A stretch of 64,000 nucleotides of DNA. Source: Calvatia gigantea (taxonomy: Eukaryota; Basidiomycota; Agaricomycetes; Agaricales; Lycoperdaceae). A program made the position numbers and the translations under genes. Below are positions 1-14,048 of this stretch, piece by piece (the first letter of the stretch is position 1; every line of letters starts with the position of its first letter). The stretch covers positions 2,914,001-2,978,000 of the forward strand of contig JACAAK010000003.1 of NCBI GenBank assembly GCA_025093985.1, read 5' to 3'. Under the pieces are notes generated by a model. That model had not been told where the DNA came from and did no database searches. It was given only the letters and a program-made list of their open reading frames with translations.

Positions 1-1564
1 CTCAACTTACCCAGGCAGAGCAGATGGTTCAAATTTCCATCCGGAAACGTGCGACAGCATTCGTCGATGCCCGAGATGATTTGGAGACCAAGATTGGTCG
101 TCTATCCCGGAGGCTCAACTTCCTTATGACGGAGTCTGATCTTTGGCGTGATAAGTTTGTGACATTCGAACAGTATGCCGAGAAGCTTAGCGCAGAGGCC
201 AACCAACTCAGGACAAAGATCAACAAGGAGCAACGCGAGACCAAACGCCTTTCTGGCCTTGTTACCCTTACTGCTGCCGAGAAGGCGAAACTTCAAAATC
301 GTCAGTCTTTTAGCTAATCTTCAAGACCCCCTGATTTAACATGATTTTACCTAGAACTGCGGGAGACCGAGACCGCCCATCATGAAGCAGTGCAAGAGCT
401 CTCCAGAATGAAGGATACTATGGAAAAGATGGAGATTGAACGAGCTGAAATGGTTGCCGAAGTTGAAGCCCAGATCGAGCGTGCCCTCGCCTCGATGGCT
501 GTTGACCTCGAAGAATCAGATTACACCGCTTCAAGGCCTCAGAGCCGACTTTCCTCGACTTCTGGTACTCGATCACGAAAGCAAAGTGACGCCGCAACTA
601 AAACCAAGGCCCTTCGATCCTTCTCCACGGATTCTACCCTTGCCGAGCAGTGTGAGGAACAAGTGGAAAATCCCGAGAAAAATCAAAGTACCGAGGAAGC
701 TGAACTCACGCCCTCTCCCCCACCCAGGAAGAAGCGTTTCTCTGCCTCGGAGGTCGACGTTCCTCAAGATGGAATGAACGCGGTAGACGAAGGAATCAGC
801 ATCAAGAGTGATAAGATTGCCCAGAAGGTCATCGAAATTCAGCAGAAGGTTAGCCAATCCCATGCCCGCTAGAACACCGAGTTGACAACAAACAGCTGGA
901 GTCTGCACTATCACAGGAACGCCGCAGTGGTCGGCGCCGAAAAGGTGGTGCTGCAGACAGTGATGACGACGAATCAGAGGCCACCAGTACCCGACCATTG
1001 CCCAAGAAGAAGCATCACAAGAGACCCTCCAAGATTAGTACCAAAGGTAGCAGGACCAGGAGTGGGACTACTTCTTCCACCCGCACCGGAGCCAGCACTG
1101 CCACGGATGATGGCACAACCTCCGCCACAACCCATACCGTGACACCCACAACAATCGCTGAAGCTGACAGCAAGACCCCCACCCGAGGATCCTTCTCTGA
1201 TGCCAGCCACCGCGAATTTCCCTCGGACATGACTGAAATAGAAAGTATCCCTTCTCACCCCCCAGTTGTTCCCCGGCAATCGGCTCCCGAACAAATTACC
1301 CCAACAACACCCGCCCTCACTCCTGGTGCTTCTGCGACCACCGATGAATCAGACACTGACTTTCAGAGTGCCTATTCTACCAGCCCGCGCAACAGCTACG
1401 GCAACTTTGACCATGATACCCTGGGGCAAGATCAAGACATAACCATCACTACCAAAAACCCAGACTTTAGTTACAAAGGTACCCATTCTCCTGTCAACTT
1501 TCCTTCTGGTGAAAATACCAGCTCCTTCGATGATACTGTGGATACCCATATCATTGCCAGCTAG
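1..1564 (+). CDS. Coiled-coil protein, 3' part only (possibly She3-like)
   Basis: The reading frame is already open at base 1, so the 5' end lies outside the window. The first exon here ends near base 298. A second begins near 354 after a short intron, and the last reading frame ends at 1564. The N-terminal half is strongly helical, charged and heptad-like (for example WRDKFVTFEQYAEKL and AEKAKLQNR). The C-terminal half is low-complexity Ser/Thr/Pro-rich with a basic patch (PKKKHHKRPSK), looking disordered. The coiled-coil part resembles what is annotated in basidiomycetes as SWI5-dependent HO expression protein 3, an mRNA-transport adaptor, but I base that only on general appearance. The junction near 830-890 is unresolved: the obvious GTTAGC...TAG intron would be only 24 nt. 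A generic coiled-coil protein is an equally fair label. Confidence 0.5.
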
Positions 1565-1773
1565 GTTCCCTGGCTTCCTTTTAATAAATTACGCCTGCTC
1601 ATATTCTTCGCTACCCCGTTTTGGTCCTATCTTATTTGCCTTTCCTCATGCGCCTCACATTTTTGTCGTCCATTTCGTTCAGACTCATTTAGGTAATGCC
1701 TTATTTAAAACAATTGTTATTGTCATTCATGTATATAAACTTCCTATCTTGATAAGAGACAATTGCTAAATTA

Positions 1774-4700
1774 TCAAGTATCCATCCTTTTTCGTGCGTT
1801 ATAGCTCTTGACAACGGAAGCAACTTGGTTGAAGAACCACGACTGCGATGCCTTGTCAGGAATGAAAGCGAACCGGTCCTGCTCTTTCCCTGCCTTGTGC
1901 GAAAAACGGATTCCAGTGTCCTCAACGGTGACTCCTTGCACTTGACTGAAGGGTAATTCCCAATCAAGCCTAAGTTTCCTGGACCAGAAAGATAAAACAC
2001 GAGACTGCGTCAGGAGAACAACATTGTCGCCACCTGGCGAGTCTATTGACTTTTAAATCAAGATTCCCAGACTCTGGAACAAGCCACTTACTAATATGGG
2101 CAACGTATGCTTCATTTCTATATGCGCCATTATTCATATCCTTCATCCAGTATTGACCAATAGCTTCCCTCGCTGAGTACGCCTTTAAAAAAGGAATTAG
2201 TAGCAGTCGTTACGTCGACATAAAACGTACACGAAGCACTCCATCTGCTGGAATTAGCCGCGGCTGCATGCAAGCCCCCAAATCAGTCTGTGATCGGTCC
2301 ACCGAATAGGAGCTTGGAAGCTTTACCAGACGAACGCGATCCCTCTCCGGATTATCAAACACCGTTGTCGTATTGCGGATGCCTAGAATCGATCAACACC
2401 CAGACGACCAGTCGGAAAAGATATAAACCAACCTTCGGAAACGTTTGAAGCTAAATCAAACACACCTACAACTGGCTTCGTGACCGCTCTGCTCGCACTA
2501 TCAACCAGAGAAACACGAGAGTCCTCGGCTCCGACATACCCGACCAGTCCCTTTCCGACCCCTTTGAAGAAACCCAGGGCACCCTCAGATTCTGCACCCT
2601 CAATCGGTTTCATCTGCAACATCTGAATGAGCAACACATCTGTCTGACTATTCGAAACCCACAAGAACTCCTTCCATAGCGCTTGTGACACTGTTTGCAA
2701 ACGCTTCTCCACCAGCGGCAACTCCATATCTTGGTGGAGTGTGAGAGTTGAATCTGATGCAGTAAAACCTCGTCTCTTACATGGCATGTCGAGGCCTGTT
2801 GCGTCTTTGAGTCATTCGCCTCCTTGCCTGATACTCAGAGTCAAAAGTTGCGGCGGACAGGCCTAAAGTCAACAGATTAGAGGGAGTAATTCATGCATTC
2901 ACAATTGACGGACCCTTGCCGACGCTACTGGTGAACTTGGTAAAGCTGTCACTCAAACCAAAAACGGTCTTCTTCACAAAGCTCGCGGCGCCCTAGAGAG
3001 GTAGTTCGTGCAAAATGGAAGGAAAACATAAGACCAGTCCCTCACCTTGGCTAGTCCTATTCCCAGCTCTCGATTCCCATGCATAACAACACCCTGGAAA
3101 GGTTCATAAAAGATATCCGCGACTCCCGAGCTAACGTTGGTGAAGAGGCCAACCGGATTTCCAATGAAATCGGCCGAGCCAAGGATTCGATACAGTTGGC
3201 GGATTACTTCTTGGCGATAGTGGTATAGGATGCGGTTCTGTAGTTCTGGGAAAGTCAAACGCATGTCTTTGATGGCCAGAGCGTTCATCTCTAAAGGTGC
3301 ATCGTTGATGTTTCCAACAGTCATAGCCAGAGCGTTTACTACAACAGCCAAAGGGTTACGAAGGTTCAACCTGAAAGAGACTTGGTTGGATTTGACACAG
3401 GGATACAGAGAACGACGCACTTTTCCTCGCTGTTGATCCTTTCGGTCCGCATGAAGGATATGGCTAGTTGTATCGGTTGGAGTTCAAACACCTCGAAGTA
3501 TATGTCCCGCCCACTAGCGGCATCCCCAGGTTCTGGTATGGTGTCGATATTTTGTATGAGAACGCTATAACTCTTTGTTCAGTACTCTGTGGGTAAGGGT
3601 GCAACATGAAGGGCATGTACTCTTTGGTCGGGTCGTCCCAAGATAATGCTTGAATCTGAGCTAGATCGTAAAGCGCGAATAGCAGGTCCTCGTCAACTTC
3701 AATAGTTAAGGCCTGAAGCAAGATGGAGAAGTATTTCACAAAGAGAACACCATGTTCTAAAAAACATGAGAATCAAAATCGCGGTATAAGAGGCCTTTCC
3801 GAACCTTGATCTTTGAGCCAAATAGTAGATGCCTGGACGGTAGGCAAGGCCCCAACAGCACTCGTATCCTTAGTGATGGGAGTGGGTTGTAAAATAACGG
3901 GGTATAAGGCGTCATGGAGCTGGTTGTCGATTTGTAGATGACCACATGTCAGATTGATTGCTTGGGCGATCGTACTGTCTGTATATTCGAAGTTGAAATT
4001 ATCCATCGTCGCATAGATCACCTCTACCATTCGCTTGTTGATGAGAGATATTCCGATGCCACCAAGGTCAACCATCACGGATAGTGATGTCTCCACTTGT
4101 TCTGTCACCGCCTCAAATGCCTCAGCGCCAGATGTGTCCTGTCTTGATAGTGAGGCGCTTCTCGACCGGGGTTTATAGAGGCTCTGTTCTGGATTGTAGT
4201 TGGTGACACGAAGGATTTGTTTATAGCCGTCAGCCCTGACATCAAGCGAAACAGCTTTCGAGCGTTGGTTGTCCTATCAATTGTTATTCATGAAACGATT
4301 GTGGGGTGGACTAAGGCTTACGGTAAACTTGAAGGGGACTAGATTGCCGATCTCCATAATGTCCACAACTCGGCTTGACCCTTTAATGCTTAAGAGCATC
4401 TTCTTATCCCTGGCCGCCGGATAATCCCATGCATAGTCCATGGTTAAGTGTGGGTGCAAAGTGTAGTCTGAGCCTTCTCTCGTCGGGCCAGGTTGATCCT
4501 CTGTCTCCTGTTTTCAAGACGGAAGTTTAAACGATGCTACGTAGAAGCGAATTATTGATCACCTTCTGTGATATGGACAAGGTATAGTCGCTGTAGTTTT
4601 CGATCCCGAAGGGCCAACCCTTGTCCGCCGGAGATAAAATAACAAAAATTGTGGAGCTCTCGATACGAATGTCAACCTGGACAAGCAAGAAGTTATGGTT

Positions 4701-7700
4701 GTCCGAACCGGGGCGCCCGAGGCGCAAGCAAACAGCTCCGATATGCTCAATGTTGACCGGGGGCGACCTATAATGCCAAGATCAAATCGTTATCAAGAGA
4801 CAATTATGAGAGCGAATCACCATTGCGCATTAAGGCCTGGGAACGCAACAGTCAACAGCTTCTCTGCTCCTTTGCGCAGGGCCATAAAAGCCTGGCGTTC
4901 TCCTGGTTGTACGACGTGACGATCACGGGGTATGTTACCGTGTTCTCTGAACGCTATGGCTTCCTGTAGTGTGTTCTTAATGAGGAAGCGGGGAGTGAGT
5001 GTTACGATTTTTGTAAGTTTGTATTTTCCCGAGCCCTCATTCCAAGACAAGCCAAGGTGAAGTTCATCGGCTTTCTGTTTTGTGGACGGTAAGACAAGCT
5101 CGCTTTCTGCTGAAGGTGCTTCGAACGATACAGGCTGATGCTTATGTTGAATAGACTCCCTGTGGAATAGATCTGTCCATACCTTTGACCAGGTAGAGTC
5201 TGCTAATTTGAGATAGAACTCATTCCCTTGCTCTTGGGCGTGTGACAGAACTTTTGTCACGTTAGTGGCGAGTAGAGTGGCGCGGAAATCATGACTTACG
5301 GAAAGGAAGCGGTTCAGCGAGTATTTCTGAGTGGAGTATTTCGTTAACCTGCCGGAGTCAAACCTTCCGAATCCTGAAATGCCATACCTGGGCGGGTGTC
5401 CCCTGCGGCATCCTGGGAACCGGTTCGGACGGATTTGGACCTGATACCAAATGGGATTCCTGTTTTGTTGGCAACGATGAATGGACTGTAGACCTGGACC
5501 TTGAATGCGCCACCGGACTCGGGGTATCGTCTTTGGGGTGTCGTGAAGGCGCTGACAACGAGTGAAATCCAGTAAACCTACATATAATTCAACCTGAGCT
5601 CCAACTTCCTCCCTTGTTGATCGCGCATCGTAAGCCTGTTTTCGATTTCAAATTCTGAGTGGCCATCAGTATTGATGATGCTGAAATCACTAGGTTTGAA
5701 AACTTGATAACAACCGGTGAGCAAGTGGAAGAATATACGGGTTGGCGGAGGCATTACCAGTATCTTGTATCGTAACGTTGAGGAGTACAAAATGTCCCAA
5801 CTCTACGGAATGGACAGGCATGACTCCCCCCTTTCGTAAGTAGCTTCGCCAGTTTTGGTCAGTGTTCTTGTCGTAGATACGGTATTCGAGGTTGTAAGGC
5901 AAGAGGTTCTCGAGTTCCAGGGGTGCTCGAAGCTTGAGAGTAATTCTAGGTAATTTTCTGAAAAGGGATAAGTTCATGGGGCGAAGCGTTTCCAAGGTTC
6001 TTACCGCACGCTGCTGTCGCTTGTGTCTGTTTGTACCCAAGCTTGGAATCTGAAAGCCGCTTCTCGAGGATCCGAATGGGAACATTTAACGGTGAAGCTT
6101 TTTCTAGCCAACAAGTCATCATAACGAATTGCCGGGCTCCACCTGTAACCAAATCCTTCTGTGGGTATTTTGTGAGCACCGGAGATACGAGGAGCACGGG
6201 AGGGAACGAACGATCAGGCTGAACGCGAATTCGATTTTTGGTGACCGCCTCAATTGGCAAGGAATATTCTTGCCCAGGAGCTATTTTCTCTAGCGAAGCA
6301 ACGGGGTGACCAGCCTCATCGACCAACATTATTTCCAAGGGATACAGAGTCAGATTTTCGACCTTGTAGGTGGAGCGGATGGTGATTATCTTCGTGTTTT
6401 CGACGACCTTAATTTCACAAAGCAGCCGCTCGGGGTATTTTCCGCTATGAGGCCGAAGTGAATATACGAACTCTCCCTCGCGATCAACCGGGATCACGCG
6501 GATTTGTTCCCAAGATTTATCAACAAACCGTAGCCCAAGGGTGTGTTCCGCTACAGGTGTGTAATGCTGGGAAATGATGGATAAATGGAAATCCAGTAGG
6601 TGGTTGAAATAACAGTACCTCTCGTGTCGCCCTCCAATCATCAAACCGCCAATCAATCGTCTGATCGTTGTGGATCGGGGTGGCCTCGGCCTCAATTGCA
6701 TTCACACTGGCATCGGCTTCGGACCACACAAGAAGTGAGGCGCCTGTTCGGTTTCGGATACGATAAGGTGCATAGGTCCCTCGAGCCTTCTGAAGTACGT
6801 TCTTTCCTTCTCTGTTCCACATGTTAAGTGTTGTTGTAGCAACCTCAGCAAAAGAGGCCGTCAAGTTGATGTCGAGCCGTTCTCGGGCCGATAATGCCAG
6901 CTTCATACCGCCTTCTGCGCCCTCTTTCGTAGCCTAAGAGGCTAACGTGAGTCCGAGTCAAAGTCCTATTGAAGAGCCCATACCATCATTGTAAATGTCC
7001 ACGGGTCAATCACTGTCAAAGTATACTTTAGATTGGCGGCGGATCACGAGAGTTTTTAAAAACCTACAAGGCTCCCAATGCGAATTCATTAAGTTCCAAA
7101 ATGTGATTTGGACTGCCATGGTTACCGTAGCATGCAGCTGCAGAGGTATGAGTTTTAGCGAGGAGCGTCGTCACATATACCATACCTCCGCAGACCAGTC
7201 TTTCGCTCCAATTATGAAAGGCTTGACCTTCAAGTGCAACATTGGCTGCTCGTGTAAATCCCCAATGAGAATTAACTTGAAGCCATCAACAGAGCCCCTG
7301 AACTAGTAAAACGTCAATTAAAGGCACTTTCTCGAGTGTATAAACCACCCACCTGCTGTTTCGTCATGCGCACACGGGCTTTACCAATGGGCTGTTCCTT
7401 GGAGGGCGTCGACCTTGACATAATGGTGGTCTTCTGACTTTGCTTTCCGTCACCTGCCTGGGCAGATATAGCGTGCTCGCCGCTAGATGAATTAAGGCGT
7501 TCAAAAGTTTTGTTGAAGATGGTCATTATGAGGTGGATGTCCCTGTATGAAGCCCTGATCACGATAGGCTTGGCAAATAGTTCGAGGTTCATCATCTCCT
7601 GAGACGCCGATGAGCGACTATCCAGCGAGAAGGTAAGGTCGAGTTCGTCGAGGAATTTTACTATCTCCATTCTGTCGCCCATCTGCACGAGGGACATTCC

Positions 7701-10700
7701 CAACTCATCGATTTTTAGAGCCGTGATCCCCTAATCAATGGCAGTCAGCACTGAGCAGCACTAAGCAGAAAGTCCGTCCGGTTACACACCTGTTGTGAAA
7801 TTAGAACTTGTTTGACGCTTAGCTTGATAGCTTGTGTGTTTGGATCCTGATCGTTTTCCAACACACTGACAGCAACATCGTGGAGGTCGACGCGGAAGTC
7901 CAGAGTTCCCCGACGTTCGGTTGGCGCTGAGGATTGTGTGCCCACGGGACCTGCGGACTCTGGACTCGGTGTTTCAGCTGTTGCTTGGGATGTAAAGAAC
8001 TCCAGCAATGCGAAAACAGGATCGATGGAGAAAATGATTTGAGGTGAGTCGACCGTAACGACGGCAAGAGCTGTCCCAGCTGGACCACTGGTCGTACTGT
8101 AGAGCAACATAAACTGGTTGCGATCATGCTGAGCCGCTGGAATAATCTCGCGAAAGCGTGTGCGCCCGGGCTGGGTGTTGCTCATAGTGAATGATTTGAC
8201 CACCAGCTGGGCTTCGGCAGCACCGTCGAAGAGGGATTTATATCGGAGAGAGTTGTTGTTTAAAGCAAATCGAGTGATACCGCATTGCTGAAGATTCGAT
8301 TCTGAGCGTGCTCCAGCATCGTAGAGGTGCAGTTTGATAGCATTTACAAAGATGGCTAGATCAAGTGTTGTCCAGATTGTGTGTCCGCCATCAGCTTTCC
8401 GCAATTCTGGTTCCAAGTTGATAGAGGAATGGTTACTGGCGGTTGGAGAGGACGTCGGAGTTGCCACAGATAGTTGGGATGTTAGTTCGTGTTCGGGATC
8501 GACAATCAAAACCCTGGACACCGATTGCGACAAATTGAGGAGAACATTGTATTGACCCTGAGTTAAATGTAACTTGACGTCCGACACCTGGACAGTAACC
8601 TAGGCGGAAGGACATTGGAGTGAATCTAACACCTCAAGTATATGATCTCACCTGAGTCTCAGGACAGCTCGTATCGACTCCGCGATCCAAGCCAATGGCC
8701 TGTACGATGTCTGCCTTGATATCAATGTCGTCAATCATTTTGAGGATGTCAACGCTTTCTTCGTGGCTAAAGCTTGAGATAAGTTGGATGCCACGCAAAC
8801 CGGCTGAGATAGTATTTTTCTTGGTATCCGACTTGTTCCTGGCGTCGATCTCTCCAAGCCGCATGACGAGGACATCCCCAGACTGAGAAGGGTTTGAAGG
8901 TATGACGACGATAGGCGATTTTACATTAACCTCGAAGCGCATCTGTCCAATTTCAGGGGCGGATTGAACAGCAACTTGAGTTGCGGCATCATAAAGACCT
9001 TTGAGTTTTGCGAGTTTGATCAAATAAACATAAATGCTAGTGGAGAGGTTGCTCCAGGAATAGGAACTTGAGGGAAGCAGCATTTAATGAGAATCCTGAT
9101 GACGAAGTGGTGTCATATGTTTGGTACGAAAATTCTGCAAAATTTTGTCCCTCAATTGAAAGAATTTGATTAAACTCCTCGCGAACGTGGTGCGTATTGA
9201 GGTTATTGACCACAGCTAGATTCCCAAGTCGACCAGCAATTCTCATGGTCTTCGGGCGCAGCAATATTGCAACGTCTGCTGTTGAAAGCGATAGGGTAGC
9301 AAGAGACATGGATTCATTGATCAGTTCAACTATTAAAAGAGTGTTCAGTCGCAAAGCAAAATCGGAAAGGCAATAAAACATTCAGACCTCGCACGCTTTC
9401 CAGTTTCACGACAACCCTTATCTTGGCTTCATCAGCAGCAGGTTGATTGAGATCTCGGGGTGTGGGATCGATGGGGTCGGAAGTAGGACGGTTGGCTGGG
9501 GAGGTAAAGGTCGTCACAATGAAGTCGTATAAAGAGATAATCGGTTCCGGTGCTGCATGGAAAACGAGGGTTGATATTCGGACGTCAACACTTTGGTCGA
9601 TGCCCTCGTATACGGTATTATATTCGGGAGATTCCTTTTTTGCACGGGCGTAGATGACGCTCAGAAGGTCACTGGTGGATGCAGTCGATGATGGTTCAGA
9701 GGTAATCACGTTCACCAGTTGTGCATCTGGTGCCATGAGGGCCATTGTGATTGACCTGAACGCCGAGAGCGAATGTGGATATGATGAACGAGGTAGAAAT
9801 CGCAAAGCTGGCATAAGACAAGACCCACCGCAATTGGACATTAACCTTCATATCAAATTGGGCCATTCCGTATGCGAAGGCAAACCCTTCTAGCTTGAGG
9901 TTGCCCAAAGGTCGTTCAGAAGCCGGAGTCGCTTTGAAAAGGGACGCTTGGAGCAAGCCTACCCTGAAGTCGACTTGAAAAAGTTGTTGGTGATAATCTT
10001 GCGGCTGGATGGCCCGGGTCAGCAGCCAGAAGTTCTGATACAAGGAATGACGCCACCACAGAATTTAGGTCCTCCTCCGCTTCGAAAAAAGTGTCGTCCT
10101 TCGCGTCGTCGTTCTCGTCCTGTACATCTTCTTCCGGGTCTTCAATGTCAATGTCCGAGCTCGCCGGTCCAAACAACCCAGCGGGCATTTGAAAGGCAGG
10201 CAGGTTGCTCCGGGGTGAAGTAACGGAATGGGCTTCATTGTTGTTACCCCCTTCATCAAAGTTTGGTATGCACACATCGATGAGACGCATCAGGGCTTTG
10301 TACTTGGAATCGGAAAGATTGACATGCAAAGATGGGAGATTTCCCGCTATTTTGAATCGCGCAAGGTTCAAAGCCGTCGGAACGATGGATTTCTGGACAT
10401 CAAGATTGATATTAATACGCTCGAGGAGATGGAGGTTGTCGGGCGATTTTGCGGAAAGGGCATCCAAGCAAGCGGAAAGGCTGTCACCAATGACAAACTA
10501 TCGAAATGTATGTCTAATCAGTATTCACGTCGTTGGCTGATATAGGTTTTTACCTGGGCATCTTCGAGACGAAGGAACAATTTATCATACATAAGCGATT
10601 CTAGTTGGCGATAATCCTCCTCATTGTATTGTTGGTTGCGCTTCAGCTGTATCGTTCGTATAGCCTCTTTATCCACAAGATCGCTTTCCACGGCGATATG

Positions 10701-13365
10701 ACCAGCATCAATTATGAGATGTGTGCACAAATTGGTGGTGATGCTGCAAAATGTGAGCAGCAATGGCATGTAGGTCGTTAGGTAGACGTACTCTTCCGGT
10801 ATGATAATGATGGGTGCATTCAAGTCCATTTGGATATCAATCGTCTTATGTGTCTGTAGCGCATATTCAAGACCAGCCCTTGTCTCTTTCCGCAACCCTT
10901 CCAGAGTTTGACTGGCGACGTTCTATAGTTCGGTCAATACCCGAATAAAACGGATTAGCTACTGACGTACCAGCAATGCCTCAACAGATTCCAGTTGACT
11001 AGGGGGTGGTTTGAAGAATTTGTACACCGCCTCAACATAACCACGATGATAGATGATCTCCATATGGCGCATGCGTAAAGTCAATGCATTATCAGCCCGA
11101 CCGTCCAAAGGTTTGTTCTCGTACTTGACGACGAAGAAAGGTTCTTCATGGCTGTTGGGTTCCTGCGAGTTCATTGAGGACTTGACCCTGACAATCTGCG
11201 AATAGAGCGTGTTAGTGGCGGTACCGTCATATACTCTGAAAGCTTTCAACGAGAGGGAAGCTTCCAGATTATCGGGCCTTTGTATAACATCGGCATGGAA
11301 TGTGTCAAAGACGATTGACAGGATGTCAGTGGAATCGTCATGAGGGTTTGACTTTAGCGCAAATGAGCCGGTTCTAAGCTTGGCGGTAATTCGAGCTTTG
11401 AGGGAGTCCCTCGGTGCCTGAAGAGAATACGCCAGTGCCTCTCTTTCATCATAGTCTAGAACGTCGTAAAGTTGCTTTCGCTGCTCATCCGTCATCTCCC
11501 CTTTGAATACGTCCATTTGGTCTGCGGATTGAGAAGAACCACCCCATAACCAGTTCGACCAGCTTTTTTTCGTCTGCTGCAAGCGTTTTTCCTCTTCCAA
11601 CTTCTTTCTAAGGGCTTCATCCTTGCGGAACCGGGAGCGAGCCAACGATCGGTAAAATCGGAGGTCCTCATACGATAACTTTCGTTCAAGTCTCTGATAG
11701 TCTTCCAAATCCTGACCACCCTCATAAGCAGTTTTCAACGAGAACGAGACTTTGGGCATACCTGGCCAGCTAAAGGTGCTAGCAGCTTTTTCTGGAACAG
11801 GTCAATATAACAATTACGGTCATCCCGTCGCTCAGCAAAATAACCCCAAGTCCATTTCCGATTTTTCTCCTTCACCTCTGCAAGTATTGCATTTCCAGCA
11901 TAATGAAGCCGAGCCTTGGAGGCATTTATACTAAACTCTTCATCACTTGGTCTGTATCTGCGATACTTTGATGGAGTCAGGAACGTGCCCATATAGATCA
12001 CGATCGAAATCTAACCTGATGTTGGCGAAGGTAAACGTGATACATGTCCAGCAACGACAAAACATCTCGGTACTGGTCTCTGTCCAGGGCTATACCAATT
12101 TCGTCAAAAAGTAGTTGTATGTCGAATCGAGGAGTGTGATTGTCCATTTTATGGTTTACAACCACCTGTTGGCATGCTTGATCATCTAAACCATGATATG
12201 AAATAATCGAAATGTACCCGCCCTTCCCCAGAAACAGGTTTGAGGATGAATTGATGTTCCACATTTTCAGAACCGTGGACAATCTATAATAAATCAAAGA
12301 TGAGAAAAGAGGAAGGAGCACACGATACTAGACTCCACCATTGCTGTAAATTTCTCTAAGGCTTCCGCGGGCGGTAAACCAGCCATACTTCCGGAATCTG
12401 TGTCAAAGTACAGAGCCAGTGATTCCAACCTGGAAAGCTACAGGTGCACATTTTAAATATCACTGTGATTATAATTTGAGCGAGTTTGACCTTGTGAATA
12501 GAACCAGCAGTGCTTTCAATGAATGCTGGTTGCCATTCCTCATTGACTGACATAGCTGAAAAACTAGCCAAAGTGAGGCCGGCGGCAAAGGGGTGCTAGA
12601 GGCCGGGATAAGCGCTTCCGTGTATCTGAACATAAGGGGGCTTACCCCTGGCACACTGAGGCTATCTTCATAACGGATATGTATGTTCTTAACAGTAACC
12701 TGAACATTGTTGATTATCTTGTTTATAACGGATTGCCATAAGCCCTGGGCCTGGGGCGACTCTAGGGGGGGGATCAACTGGTTGCCCGTTATACTGAAAT
12801 ACACGACCTGCCCGCAGTCTGGCTTTGGATGTGCAAAAGTTCGGCATTCTCCAGACGTTCAGCTTTCGCTGCCTGTGCCCTTTGTTCTTCCTCCTCTGGG
12901 TCGGTCTGACTTGACGCTGTTGGAACGACGAGCAGATATATATCTTCAATCAGGATCTCCACTGGTTCGTTGCCTAAGTTCATCCAATGAAGGGAAAGCG
13001 TAAACTTTCCCAAGTGACCTGGAGGCCGTCAATTCATACGCACAGTGTAGACGCTGTGTCCGTACCTTCGAGCACATCTACTGGTAACTGGAATTTGTCT
13101 AGAGCACCTTTCTTCAACCGGAGTTTGCGCAGGGTAAGTTGGCCTTGAAATGGTGAGATGCGGACCGGCCCATGGTTTAAAGATCTAACCTTGAGCAATT
13201 CCGTAGTTAACTTGATTGAGGTCCAGATTCTCTACATAAGGTGCGAGTATCCGATTAAACAGCTTTGGTGTTTCGTAGTCTCGTGAGTTTCGGAGAAAAC
13301 AGATGGTGTGCAGAGATGGCACTTACAACATGGAGAAGCTCTTTTCCTGGATCCAACCACCACAT
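1774..13365 (-). CDS. VPS13: Intermembrane lipid transfer protein VPS13
   Basis: VPS13 is a giant rod-shaped bridge that moves phospholipids between organelles at membrane contact sites. Exon 1 (13327-13365) encodes MWWLDPGKELLHV and ends at a GTAAGT donor; exon 2 starts at 13262 with LFNRILAPYVENLDLNQVNYG, followed by TLRKLRLKKGALDKFQLPVD. Together these are the chorein N-terminal domain. NVQVTVKNIHIRYEDS follows. The middle and C-terminal parts contain the adaptor-binding/SHR-BD-type repeats (PYRIRNRTGASLLVWSEAD; TPRFLIKNTLQEAIAFREHG) and the conserved LGSADFIGNPVGLFTNVSSG segment near 3100-3190. The protein ends with a PH-like tail, stop at 1774-1776. The product is over 3,000 residues, cut by many introns of about 50 nt. 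The start was chosen because it gives the conserved fungal N-terminus. No frame breaks were found that an intron does not explain, but not every junction was checked. Confidence 0.93.
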
Positions 13366-14048
13366 CAGAACGTGTTTTTTTTGAAACTATGATAAAATGG
13401 TCTTCTACGCCCACGATATCTGGGGGATGGTCCTACAGAGAGATGATGTATGGTCGAGTGATTCGGGTGTGACAGATACTAAGAGATGGTAATGAAGGTA
13501 TCAAAGGGTGTGAGGTCACCAATTCGTAACCGTCATCCCTCCCCCAATTCAGCGAAAGACCCCGCCACACAATGTCCTTTCATTACTTAAGCCAGCCCCT
13601 GAGATCCTTCAAAGGTATGCGTTCGCTGGAGATTCGACCAGCGGATATATGACCTAGGATTCACTGCCAGTCAGCATCGTATCTTCATTCCCTCTTGAGC
13701 GTGTTTAGGCGTCCGACATTGACATTCAAATAAGTACGATAATGTCGAGCGGAGCAAGTGTCACCTCACATGACTAGCTGAGACTCTCAGATGGAATTTC
13801 TAATATTGAATCATACCCTATTATTTCAGGTGGCTGATATTGGTTTGCCGCCATTTTCAGAATAGGAATGTTGTTATTAAATTTTTCTCAATAACATGGA
13901 AGAGGCTTTTGGATGTCAAGGACCGGTTCACAACGGAGGACATAAAACACGTGCTTTCTGCTGGGCGGTGTGACATGTGTGTGTGACGACGTGACGTTCG
14001 AGGTTGTCAATCCCTCAAATTTCGCTTTCGTGCTCCCCACCCCCATCC
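13366..14048. other. Divergent intergenic region between VPS13 and the elongase gene
   Basis: This 683-bp stretch separates two genes transcribed away from each other, so it should hold both promoters and 5' leaders. I see no convincing ORF in it. It has scattered AT-rich patches near 13800-13890 but no TATA box close to either start that I would defend. No repeat or RNA gene was recognised. Confidence 0.6.
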
